This document shows positions 37,012-48,059 of a stretch of DNA of 64,000 bases, piece by piece; positions within the stretch are counted from its first letter, which is position 1, and every line of letters starts with the position of its first letter. Both the position numbers and the translations under genes were made by a program. The notes beneath the pieces were generated by a model. The model did not search any database. It saw nothing but the letters and a program-made list of their open reading frames with translations, and was not told the origin of the DNA. The stretch is from Dipteris shenzhenensis (lineage: Eukaryota > Polypodiophyta > Polypodiopsida > Gleicheniales): assembly GCA_047967505.1 (NCBI GenBank), contig CM106539.1; one strand, given 5' to 3'.

Positions 37012-37540
37012 GTCATCGATAGACCTCAACACAAGCAGCAGTAGAAATACACTGTGCAGCCACATAGAAACCTCAAGAGACAAAAGGTGACGGGGAAAGG
37101 AGAGACTAACACTAAAACATGGACAAGCGGCGAAAGGAGCTGATCATACGTAGATCCGTCTTCCATCGGAGCCATAAAAGACTATACAAATCGATTCGCC
37201 TCAATTACTTGGCCCTGAGTACATCATCATAACTAGTGAAATAAGGTATCTTGGAGGACGAACTGGGTTCCCCGTCCGTGGCAAGAGAATGTCTGTTTCC
37301 ATAAATCCCTTGTTTATTCTCAGTCATCGGCACATAAAGCCCGAGAAGCATGTCCTGGAGAACTTTCCTTACGTAACTTCCTGGAGAACTTTCCGTATAA
37401 TTGATTCTTTCTTCCGAATCATATTCTTAGCAGCTCGCAGGTTACAAGCGATGCGTCGTCCAATTGAATTACGAATTACGAAGGCTTTGGAAGGCTCTAT
37501 CGATGGTTCTCGGGGTGATCCACATTGATGTAAAAATCGC
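37012..37540. other. unassigned segment of different character
   Basis: This 0.5-kb stretch follows the abrupt end of the gypsy pol. It is less AT-rich than its surroundings and has a plus-strand frame open for about 110 codons (to 37528; [44 protein letters not shown]). The composition recalled organellar DNA to me, but I could not match it to any plastid or mitochondrial gene. Origin undetermined. Confidence 0.3.
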
Positions 37541-38110
37541 GATTTGTTAACAAAAAATGCCCACTTCAAATATGCTATTTATCATGCATGTATTAAAAAG
37601 TAAGCTTTTTAGATGATTTAACTAGAACGTTGGTTTTCTCCTAGAATATGACATTTTTTGCAATTCTACTCGCCATTCAAGAAGGTAAAGGGGTTCTCAC
37701 ATGGCAAAGCCCACACAAAAGAGGGAAGGTGCTTGGACAAGCCAAAGATGATTGGTTGAGCCACTTTTTTTACCAATCAGCATGCATACAAAATTTTCAA
37801 ATTTTGCATGCATACTTGTGTGAGTGTGTGAGTGAAAATCAAGCATAAAAAGGCATCCTCACTTCATTTTACAAGCTAATGTTCATGACTAAGAGCAAGT
37901 CGACACTTGGAAAGAGGAATGAAAATGCTATGCAAGTCCATGTTACAAGAAAAATCTCTTCGCTATTATGTATTATGCTAAGCTAATGTAGTGTTAAGTA
38001 GGAGTACTCATATGTCCTAAAGGTACTTCTTCTTCCCACTCATATCCCTTGCTCCCTGATAGCTCTCTCTACCTTTGAAGTTGCTTGAGGTCTTGGGAGA
38101 GAGGGCAAAT
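37541..38110 (+). repeat. LTR-family repeat, copy 1
   Basis: The part 37597-37840 matches 40918-41155 in direct orientation. The part from about 37700 to 38110 matches 62750-63200 in reverse. Shared marks are cacacaaaagaggg, gatgattggttgagccac and ttttgcatgcatacttgtgtg. It is a fragment of the LTR described at 62458-63564. Confidence 0.8.
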
Positions 38111-39400
38111 TCTATAGCATATTATGTGTATGCATGGTGTATGATGCTACTATCATCATAAAACCAAATACTATCATCATAGTATCTGGATGACCCTATT
38201 TGGAGCTTGGAACAATAGAAAGTTATGATGAAAGCAAGATGCAGATTCTATTAGTATAGTATAAAAGAATATATTTCTCCACAGGATGTGATGGATGTCA
38301 TAGTTATCCTTCTTTGTCATCTTTTACTTATGCTGGTTCACTATATCAACCTCGAGGATTCTTTTGTTTTTGTGATGAGACAATCGAGGTTAACGAAGGA
38401 CTCGTGGATATGTCAAGAAGATGGAGATTGTGAAGAGGACGACTACAAGTTCATATAAAAGATGGGTTTATACGAGGCGGTGCAAAAAGTTTGCATCTAT
38501 GATATAGATTCCATATTGATTTGTATATATTTTGTAAGGATTGAACCTCTAAAAAGAGGGAAGATCTTGATTGTGGTTGGAGGAGGGGAGATCCTTGCCA
38601 GTGAGAGTGAGAGTGATTAAACCTCTATTGAGGGCAGATTATGGGATAGATTGAGCCGGTACAGAGATGAGATCTTACAGTGGAGATTGAAAGTGAGAGT
38701 CTGAGTGAGATTGAGATTGCTTTGGGGGTGGTGGGGTGGTAGAACACCTTTCAAGGTATATTTCTCCATCATATGATATAATCAAGAAATATGTAAAAGA
38801 TATATATCTCTTTGTATGATTCTTTGATATATGAGTCTCTATAAATGGAGAAGAATGTTACATTGGGACAGAGGGCAAGTTCTAGCATATATATCTCTTT
38901 GTATTATTCTTTGATATATGAGTCTCAATAAATGGAGAAGAATGTTACATTGGGAAAGATGGCAAGTTCTAGCGTATTGTGTGTATGCATGGTGTGTGAT
39001 GTTACTATCATCAAAACACCCACATTGTATATTTAAAAAGACAACTTCCAGCATATTGTGTGTATGCATGGTGTATGATGCTACTATCATCATAACACCC
39101 AAAATGGATTTAAGGATGACCCACATTGTATTAATACAATCTTCTTTGGAGGGAAGATCGGCTCCATGAGTATTCCGGTCCTCTTTGCTTGTGTCACTTG
39201 CATTGTTAATATTTTTCCTTTCTCTTGTGGTTATTAATAAATGCCATGTTAGTTAATGGATGTTATTTATTTACTCCAACCAAGCAGTTAATCGTAGGCT
39301 TACTTGCAAATGTTATGCAACCAAGAAGCTAGTTCAGAGTAGCATATGCGCGAACACATTTAGGACCACCGTTGGGGCACTTTTTCCCTCTTGAGGAGGT
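38111..39400. other. non-coding, locally repeated
   Basis: No gene. A 75-80 bp unit (tatatctctttgtatgattc ... acattgggacagagggcaag) is repeated in tandem at about 38803-38962. A phrase with gtgtatgcatggtgtatgat and ctactatcatcat occurs three times (about 38125, 38980 and 39060). Confidence 0.6.
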
Positions 39401-39558
39401 TTTGTCCCCGTACATGATATATTCTATGCTCTAAGGTTTCATTATCTTTGTATATTGTATGCTAAGTAAGCGACTTCTATGCTGTGTGCTCTTGAGCTTC
39501 TTCTTTTTCTCCAAGCTTCTTCCCTATGTATTCTTGCAACCCTAACTCCAACAGACTT
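39401..39558 (+). repeat. copia E LTR 3' end fragment
   Basis: aggtttcattatctttgta ... gcttcttccctatgtattcttgcaaccctaactccaac matches the LTR end at 42375-42484 before a copia primer site. Here the primer site does not follow; the copy breaks at its terminus. Confidence 0.7.
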
Positions 39559-40594
39559 AACACCATGGAGATTGCATAGTACATGGACGATTTGTGCAAG
39601 AAATGTAGGTGGATTGGGCTTCCACGACAAAAAAGGATACATAAGTGATGTATTTTCAAAGTATGGACGAGTGTGGAACTCTGATGCTATTTTCTACATG
39701 TGCATGGCCTATTCGTGCGAGGAGGCCGAAAACATATTTGAACAAGAAAAATGGGACATGTGCCATTTTGGCAAGCAATTTTGTGTGAATATACACATGC
39801 TTTCGAAAACAAAAAACCCAAATCACACCACACCTTCTTGCCTCTTGGAGGGTGAGTCATGTGCATGCCCATATGAATAATACATGCAACGTTGGGGCTG
39901 GACAAGAGAAACGTATAACCCTGTTTCTTTGAAATAAATTTCACAACTTTTCTACCCGGTGCTAATCCAAAAGTCACACTGTCCATGACCCGAAGAGAAT
40001 AGTGGAAGAGGAAAGGGTGATCAAGGCAAGGAAACTTGAGACAGTGAATTAAAGGATTGGCACAAACAATGTATAAAGGGTGGCATGCGACACATTACAT
40101 TGATTTCCAAATGTGAGGAAATACCAAGCCACATTGTTTTGTGGCCAATATGACAAAATTAGGAGCCATTTGTTCCAAAAAAGGGCAATGTGGCTCGCCA
40201 CAATGCTCACAATTGTGCCCTTTAAATCTTAGCAATCCTACCTCTGCTGGTGAGTGGAGAGGAAGGTTTTAAATGGTATCACAGCTTAGCAATCCTACTT
40301 TCTGATGTGGGAGATGGTAGCCTAAGAAGAGAATCTATTAGATCTCCATATGATGGTAAGGAGGATTATTTTTTTCTACAACAACATGAAAAAGATGAGG
40401 ACAAAGATTTTAAAGCATTCAATAGTACGTGGGCTATAGATCATACTTTTCATGATGTCACAGTCAACACAATTTAAAGTTAAGTCTTATTTTCTCTCGT
40501 ATTTGGTTATATATATTCTAGTATAAATGAATGATACTTCAAAGGATGGAAATATATTATATTAATATTTTTTACTATGATTAATCCGCTTTGA
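39559..40594. other. unassigned, short open frames
   Basis: A plus-strand frame at 39560-39880 (NVGGLGFHDKKGYISD, YGRVWNSDAIFYMCMAYS) and another at 40250-40477 (DVGDGSLRRESIRSP, KEDYFFLQQHEKDEDKD) are open but match no family I know. They may be gag remains of the retroelement whose 3' end follows at 40655. Confidence 0.3.
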
Positions 40595-41160
40595 GGACAA
40601 ATCCTTTTAATTGGGAGTGAATGTAACATACCGCTTTGGGGACAAAGCATTCTTAAGTGGGGGTAAATGTAACATACCTCCTTCTTGATGTTTACGATAT
40701 ATTATCAATAGAAGATAAATCTAATTGGAAATATTCTATATATTAAAAATATATAGTTTTTAATTATGAATATATTATAGCTATAAATTGTGAATATAAA
40801 AGATAGTTATAATACTTAAAATTGATATTTATAAGAGTTTTAATAAATTATTTTATTATTTTTGGGTTCTAAATGGATGAGTAAGCTAAAAATAAGTTGG
40901 AACAATCGTGCATGTATAAAAAGTAAGCTTTTTAGATGATTTAACTAGAACATTAGTTTTCTCCTAGAATATGACATTTTTTGCAATTCTGCCCCGCTAT
41001 TCAAAAAGGTAAAGGGGGGGTACACATGGCCAAGCCCACACAAAAGAGGGAACATGCTTGGGCGAGCCAAAGATGATTGGTTGAGCCACCTTTTTTACCA
41101 CCAATCAGCATGCATACAAAATTTTGAAATTTTGCATGCATACTTGTGTGAGTTATTGAA
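40595..41160 (+). repeat. gypsy-type 3' end with polypurine tract and LTR start
   Basis: The purine run aagtgggggt (40655-40664) is followed at 40668 by TGTAACATACC, a probable LTR start. The 50 bp before it (gctttgaggacaaatccttt ... aatgtaacata) is duplicated, as often at the end of plant gypsy pol (GDKAF-x-SGG-like reading). Part of the LTR (40918-41155) is a direct repeat of 37597-37840. Confidence 0.65.
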
Positions 41161-42290
41161 AATATCACAGGACGAGAGGATAAAGACAATGGGAGCAAAA
41201 GTGTGGAAAACTACTTCACACAGCAACAAAATCAAGGACAACCATAATGGCACAACAATCAACTGGGAAGATAAAGTATGCAAGTTGGCATGCATGAATT
41301 ACTTGAGCACTACTAACCTCTAGGAGTACATTTAACCAACCTTACCCTACCATTTACTTAAGAAAAGACAGTGAAGTCATGCAAATGGAAGCTAGCCGAG
41401 AGGCAAGGTCCTACAATGGGTTGGAGGGCAAAAAGGGTTGACAAAAGATCCAAACAACATGGATGAGTTCTGCAAGATCAACGATGCCTATGATGTAGAC
41501 TAGGGGACATTATTGGGAACAAGAGCACCTAGAAATGACCCACCTTTTTGACACATCAAAACATAAAGAGCTTGATAAAGGCATGCGGTCAATAAGTAAA
41601 ATCACGAACAATGTTTGAGAATCCTCGCTTCAAAACCTCGAGACGACAGACCCACAATTTTCTACCACCACCCTAGAGCACTATGTCAATATAATGGGGG
41701 ATTCATCATCGGAACTAAAAAATGCAGGGTGGTGTTCGTGGAAAATTTCAAAGATGTTGCTTGCATGTGTAGTGAACTCTCATGTGACAAGGAAAAATGG
41801 GTCGAATTAGGCCTTTGACATAGACAATGTCTACATACCCAAAAGGAGCCCTTGACGATCTTTATGCCAAGGTTACATTCTTGTCAACCCACTACATGAC
41901 ATGATTACTTGGGAATAAGCCTTCCATACAGGATGATATTGCTCAATAGCATCCAAATACAAAGCCACAAATTTATTACTCAAAATACTATACCGTAGAT
42001 GGCAACACCAAATCCCTATGACCCTTGTGAAATTTACAAGTTGTGGCTCACCCCAAAGTACAAAGAGAGCTTACCCATGCACAACTTTACAAGCTCACGA
42101 CAACCAGTGATAATTAATCAGGGGACAAAGTGTCCTCCCTTTCCACCATCAAACATCCCGTAGTAAAGACTGTCAAGAGATCCCATGGGGATTCACCTCC
42201 AATCACGTTAACATCACGGGTGGGTTCAAATACCCAAGTATTTTAATGTACAAAATTGAGAATTTATCACAATTACGAAAATGAAAGGAA
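41161..42290. other. unassigned, no gene recognised
   Basis: Probably the remainder of LTR and decayed retroelement DNA. Frames are short and without recognisable motifs. Confidence 0.4.
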
Positions 42291-43968
42291 ATTTTAACCC
42301 ATTCTTATTTTTCTCCATATTTTCCCCCTACATTGTACACATACTATTGTACACATACTCTATGATCTAACGTTTCATTATCTTTATATTACACAGTAAG
42401 TAAGAGACTTCTATGTTGTGTGATTTTGAGATTCCTCTTCTCCAAGCTTATTTCTTGTGTGTTCTCGCAACCCTAATTCCAACAATTGGTATCAGTGTCG
42501 TATACTACTTCACCACCTCACGAGCTATGCTGCCTCTACCCACCCGGCACAAATTGTTTGGCATCACCTTGAGGCGTGCTTTTGGTTGGAGATAGATCTT
42601 GATAAGGTGCCCATTTCACAAGCTATTCGCGTGCTAGAAGGATTTTGTGTAGCTTCTCGGTGCAGCTTGCTCTTGCTATTCATCACCATATTTGGCCGTT
42701 TTTTTCCCTACTATTGCTATATAGGAGCTATGTATACTCATACAGGTTCATTTGGTCCATCTTTCATTTTAGTAAAGTCATTTGGTGCATGTCTCAGGTT
42801 TCGATAGTGTGCTAATAACTCCTCTTATCTAGTTATGGGAGTTGGTCATTTACAACCATGTGTGCTAATAACTCCTCTTATTCAGTTATGCAAGTTGGGT
42901 CACTTTTTGCATTTACAAATATTAGCTTTGTTGTAAATGTGTGGATGACAGAGTTACAACTCATGATCTCTCTCATGGTGATACTATTATTGCATTTGGT
43001 TTGCTATTTCATGGGCTATATAAGCTCAACAATTATGGCAAATGTGTTTGAGGGCTTGGCATGTTCAGTTATGGATTTGTAGGCACTTTCAGATGCAAAA
43101 CTTCGGCATGCACGTTCTGGTCATCTAAATTTTGCAAGTTTATTGCGCCTATACAGATATCTAAAATGGTGTCATCTTTGCCTAAACTTGAGACACCTGC
43201 TAGACCCGTATGTGAGGGTTGCATATTGGGTAGAATGCAACAATCTTCCTTTCCCAAGGTTGGTTCTATGCCAGAGGTGATCATAAGTTGCAGCTCATTG
43301 ATAGTGTTATTTTGTGGTGTTATGCAGACACCCTCATTTGGCAAGTGCCTCTACTTCGTGACTTTCATTGATGTCTATTCAAGGCATACATGGGTCTATC
43401 CCTGGAAAACTAAGTTCAAAGCGTTTTTGTGCTTGGTTATGGTTGAGAATTTATGAGGATCTGAAGTGGCCACCCATCATTTGAATCGAGGGGTGAGTAT
43501 ATATCTTTTAATTTTACTGCATTTCTGGCTGAAAGCACCAGGGTATAGTGTCGTATACACCACAGCAAAATCATGCAGCTGAGAGGAAAAACAGGCCTCT
43601 CATGGAGATGGCTAGGTGCATGGGTCGAAAGTCAGAGGCTTTACCACATGGTTTCTGGGTTGAGGCTGTCATGTGTGCCACTTACGTGCTCAATGGGGGT
43701 TGTCGACCCACCAAATCATTACACTCTATCACTCCGTATGAGTCTTGGCATGGCTCGGAAAGCCATCCGTTGGCTATTTAAGAGTTTTTGGTTGCCTTGC
43801 ATATGCATTAGTGCCTATGCAGCAACAACACTAAAAATTGGATCAAAAGGCTCTAAAATATATTTTCGTGGGGTATAGTTTAGAGAGCAAAGGCTACCAT
43901 TTGTATCATCCACAAACAAAGCACCTTTTGGTTAGCCAAGATGTTGTACTTGTGGAAGATGGAGTTTA
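42291..43968 (+). pseudogene. copia E relic: LTR end, primer site, integrase
   Basis: The LTR ends ctaattccaaca at 42484 and TGGTATCAG follows at 42487. Gag and RT are deleted or unrecognisable. From 43060 the integrase is clear: HARSGHLNFASLLR, VCEGCILGRMQQSSFP, FVTFIDVYSRHTWVYPWKTK, then decayed PQQNHAAERKN and finally ALKYIFVGYSLESKGYHLYH and VSQDVVLVEDG. Many frameshifts. It ends at 43968, the left boundary of the region with the divergent genes. Confidence 0.8.
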
Positions 43969-44343
43969 ATCAATTTTATAAGAAGCAATAGTACTATCTT
44001 GGATCCTTTTCTCCTGCATAACACTTTGTTTATTCCGAATGGCTTGCGCTTCCTTGGGGGAAAATCTTCCATAACGAGCCACACGCGAAGATATCTCACT
44101 TTGAAAGTCTATCAACTCTCTCCTATATGACTGCAATTTATCTATTTCAGTAGTAGCCATACTTATTTTTCTTTCCTCTTCCTTCTCTAAGCCCTTCTGA
44201 CAAGCAAAGTCATCCTTCTCGTACTGGGTTAATGGAGCTGGATTTTGCTTTCTCTCCTCTCTCTTTCCTTGGTTCTCGTCAATCCATTCTTTGAGGCTGC
44301 TAATGGCTTGCTCGACAGAATCGATTACCTTAAAAAGATCCAT
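43966..44343 (-). CDS. charged helical protein, 125 aa, unknown family
   Basis: An intact ATG-to-stop frame (start MDLFKVIDSVEQAISSLKEW). The composition is protein-like, with many E, K, R and Q and few stops of any kind around it. Segments EKEEERKISMATTEIDKLQS and RRELIDFQSEISSR suggest a coiled coil. No known domain. It lies just beyond the copia E relic, with a purine-rich repeat block upstream. It may be a small accessory gene of the neighbouring element or a fragment of a longer gene; no splice partner was identified. Confidence 0.45.
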   Translation of the reverse strand: MDLFKVIDSVEQAISSLKEWIDENQGKREERKQNPAPLTQYEKDDFACQKGLEKEEERKISMATTEIDKLQSYRRELIDFQSEISSRVARYGRFSPKEAQAIRNKQSVMQEKRIQDSTIASYKID

Positions 44344-45445
44344 AATGGCTGCAAGATGAAAGGAGTATGCTTGAGAAGAGGAGGTAAGGCTGCGGGCAAG
44401 ATGGAAGGAGAAAGCTTGAGGAGAGGAGTAAGGTAAGAAGAGTAAAGTGGAAGAAGTGTGGAGAGGAGTAGGTAAGAAGAGAAAAGTGGAAGAAGTTTTT
44501 GCTGCGGGTGAGATATAGAAGATGAACGAGGTGAGGAAGGTAACGAGAGTGAGGAAAGATATAGAAGACTAACGAGGTGAGGAAGGTAACGAGAGTGAGG
44601 AAGAGAGTGAGGAAAGATATAGAAGACGAACGAGGTGAGGAAGGTAACGAGAGTGAGGAAGGTAACTAGAGGAGATAAGGCAAGATGAAAGGAGTATGCT
44701 TGAGAAGAGGAGGCAAGGCTGCGGGCAAGATGGAAGGAGCAAGCTTGAGGAGAGGAAGGAGCAAGCTTGAGGAGAGGAGTAAGGTAAGAAGAGCAAAGTG
44801 GAAGAAGTGTCTGCTGCGGGTGAGATATAGAAGATGAACGACTACTAGGGAATTTATAGAACTACAGATGCAAGACCGTAATGCGAGATGACTAGATGCA
44901 AGATCGTAATGCGAGACATTATAAAATAAAATGATGGGATGCAAGACCGTAATGGGAGACATTTGAGACATATAAGATAGTGATAGTACATTGAAATCTA
45001 TAAAGTAAAATGATGGAACACAAGAATGATATAATTAATAGAATCTCATCATGAAGAGCAAAGTGCAAGAAGTGTCTGCTGCGCTGCGGGTGAGATATAG
45101 AAGATGAACGACTACTAGGGAATTTATAGAACTACAGATGCAAGACCGTAATGCGAGATGACTAGATGCAAGATTGTAATGCGAGACATTATAAAATAAA
45201 ATGATGGGATGCAAGACCATAATGGGAGACATTTGAGACATATAAGATAGTGATAGTACATTGAAATCTATAAAGTAAAATGATGGAACACAAGAATGAT
45301 ATAATTAATAGAATCTCATCATGAGATACTTGCTGTACATAATAAATGATAGATTTTGAGTACATTGAAATCTATAAAATAAAGTGATGGAACATAAGAA
45401 TGATATGATTATTAGATTCTCATCATAAGATATTTATTGTACATA
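44344..45445. repeat. purine-rich and 267-bp tandem repeats
   Basis: 44344-44800 is GA-rich with short repeated units (gaggaggtaaggctgcggg, gaaggtaacgagagtgagga). 44792-45057 is followed by a near-identical copy at 45058-45325 (unit about 267 bp, containing gcaagaccgtaatgcgagat). A third copy of its last 75 bp (agtacattgaaatctataaa ... gattctcatcat) is at 45357-45430. Repeats near one end of a DNA transposon often bind the transposase, but this is only a suggestion. Confidence 0.85.
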
Positions 45446-45610
45446 ATAAATTAGACTTTCAAAAAAGTAAAACCTAATGTATTGTAATGAAAAAATATCA
45501 TAAAATATCCTAATATATTGCAACATTTAACATAAGTTTTAAAAACACTATCATTAATCAATACAAACAAGATAAAAATCTTCAAGGACTCATGTTTCTT
45601 TCTACATGTT

Positions 45611-46625
45611 TTACAACTGAATAGAGTCTGATGAGTCCTCTTGAGGCTGTGATTCTCTAAGAGTACATTGAGTCTCTACTTGTGTGGATGGTGTACATTG
45701 AGATTCTACTTCTGGTGCAATCGGGATAGACTTAATCTCTTCCTCCTTTACAAGATGTGATGTTGTAGATGCACATTGAGTCTCCACTTCTTGTGTAGGA
45801 AGAATGCATTGAGTCTCTAATTCAAGTGTAGACTGTAATGCTTCTACTTGAGGCTGTGATACAGAAGGAGACTGAATTGTCTCTTCTTTTTCTTTGGCTC
45901 CCTCAAGTTCTTCATTGAGTCCATCATGTTGTTTCCCAATGATAGCAGTTAGATAGTGAATAGTCTTAGCCACAAAATCTTGTAGCTCGAGCTTGGTATA
46001 TGCTTCTATGGGGACATGTTCAAAAATTTCATTGAGATACAACATGAAGTTGTAGGCAATTCTCCACCCACTACTAAACATGTCCTTTTGGTCCACTGCG
46101 AGGCGTGTCTGAAAATTTGGTTGGTCTTGATGCTCCCTGATTTTCATAATCGCAGAAACTAACTTGTTTGCAGACCTGTCCATCATGACATATGACAAAG
46201 TGAATTTGTGTAGTAAATAGTAACTTGATGCATGTTCATAATGATATGATAAAAGAACACTTACTTGAACACCCCGTGAAAGCCTGTAATTGAGTTGACA
46301 AACCAACAATGGTTGTCATCAAGGTCCCATACTATCAGGCTCCAATGTGAACTACATCACCAATAAAGAGCGATAAGATTTATCACAATATTAAGTATTA
46401 ATTGACACAATATTATAAATAAGAGAGTAAAAGAAAGATTGAGACCATACTTACTTCTCATAGTATGGCATAAAGACAAGTAGTATGCCATCCAAGTCTA
46501 AAGGTTGTAGAATTGAACAAACATCATCTACTGCCTTCTTGGTATCACTAAGTACAGCTGAAAGAAGAGAATCGAGCATACAGACGCGATTCTGTACTAA
46601 TCTAGGAAAATGAGATATAACCGTA
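45611..46625 (-). pseudogene. Ulp1 protease domain, downstream copy A
   Basis: Exons 46625-46455, 46351-46265 and 46175-45611, all with good splice sites and uninterrupted coding. SHWSLIVWDLDD has catalytic His and Asp, and KDMFSSGWRIAYNF has Ser at the Cys position (codon 46070-46072, AGT for TGT), so it should not be an active cysteine protease. The tail (about 100 residues) is rich in E, Q, T with VETQC repeated three times and an end of DSSDSIQL. Copy A aligns with copy B over its whole length, including the joining sequence NDKVMMAILRFD. Confidence 0.8.
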
Positions 46626-46707
46626 CTGCAGCAATAAATAAACAAATGTTAGAAGCAGATTGAATCAAATGATTGAAGTATCAAGTCAAGAGATGTTCAT
46701 ATCAAAC

Positions 46708-47956
46708 CTGAGGATAGCCATCATGACTTTGTCATTAGCCTCTTTCAAAGGGTCGGAGAGGATTGTAACTTCCTCGCTACCAAAAGTCAAAACACGAGGT
46801 TGCTTGCTAATGATGACCTTAACCTCAGAAGAGCTCCCCATTTCGTCCAATACAGCAGTTACATCAAGACAACTTATGGGCGTAGCAACCAATGTTTCCT
46901 CTGGATGCTCCACCACGTTATCAATAAATGCCTTAATGATAGATGACATAAATGCATATAGATGCAAGTCTGTATATGTGGACAATGAGGTTTCACCGCC
47001 TCTCAAATCAAAAATTTGAGCAAGGAGCAAGAAGCAGTTACATCCAACTCTCCACCCACAACTGTGGTCATCATTCTGCTTCGTTGCAGGGCATGTTACA
47101 TACTCTATTTGATCTTCCAAGTCACCCTCCATTTGCATAAGTGCATCTATAGCACTTACCAACTTTCGAGCAGATCTACACATCAAAATAGAAAACATAA
47201 ATGAATGTGCGCATTGCATAGGATGCATCTCATTGACATAATTATGACACAAGTAGGTTATACTTACTCTGACACACTGCCATGGATAGATGCTATTGAA
47301 TTGACAAAGAAGCATTGCTTGGCTAAGATGTCCACAATTACCAAGCTCCAATGCAAGCTGCATTATTAATTAAGAATAATTATTATTTGATATAATCCTC
47401 CACAATGTAAAAGATAAGCTAGGTAGGGATTGATACTCAATCCTCGTGATATGCGGTAAAGATGACTCGCACCGCAGTCAAATCAATAGGTTGCAACCAC
47501 TTAAAAATGTCATCTATGGTCTTCTCCTTATTGCTAAGTACACTAGAAACAAGAGGATCGACCATATATGCACATCTTTGTATATAGCGGAAGCTGTTGT
47601 AAAACCATACTGCAATAAAAAGAAAAGAATATTAGTTCATTTGATCCAATGGAAATACAAAAGCATAAAGTCAGTAAAAAGTTTGTGTCAAACCTGAGGA
47701 TGGCTATTATAACCTTGTCATTGACCTCTTTCTTGAAGTTTATGAGGATTGAAATATCCTCTTCATCGAATATAAAAGTAAGAGGTTGTTCTCAAACTTG
47801 AAACCTAACTTGAAATGACTTCTCCATTTGCTGCAATGTATGATTATTTTCTAGAGTCATCCGATGGATAGCCAGAGCAGCTTTGCTTTCTTGAGATGAG
47901 CTTTCATGATTCTCTACTCCAACTATGTCCTCCTCATCCTCCTCCTCTCCCTTCTC
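46708..47956 (-). pseudogene. Ulp1 protease domain, upstream copy B
   Basis: Exons 47956-47694, 47609-47441, 47357-47268, 47175-46708. It shows LHWSLVIVD (catalytic His and Asp) and KQNDDHSCGWRVG with Gln and the catalytic Cys at 47058-47060, in the order H-D-Q-C of the C48 family. The exon before His aligns with copy A (DPLVSSVLSNKEKTIDDI) but needs one frame correction, and its donor has TT for GT at 47440-47439. A TGA stops the frame at 47792-47794. Family role: cleaving SUMO or related modifiers from proteins, usually in the nucleus. Confidence 0.8.
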
Positions 47957-48059
47957 CTATAAAAGGATAAAATAATTATGAGATTCAAAATTTTAAATTA
48001 ATTATAAATTTAAAAAGACCTTTAAATGAATAAAGAAAATTAAACATAAGTCTTCATAC

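Noticed and set aside
37012-37540. Plastid ribosomal protein gene fragment (rpl2 or rps18)
   Set aside because: Only short chance phrases (HKRLYKSI) resembled these proteins and the order of other motifs did not fit.
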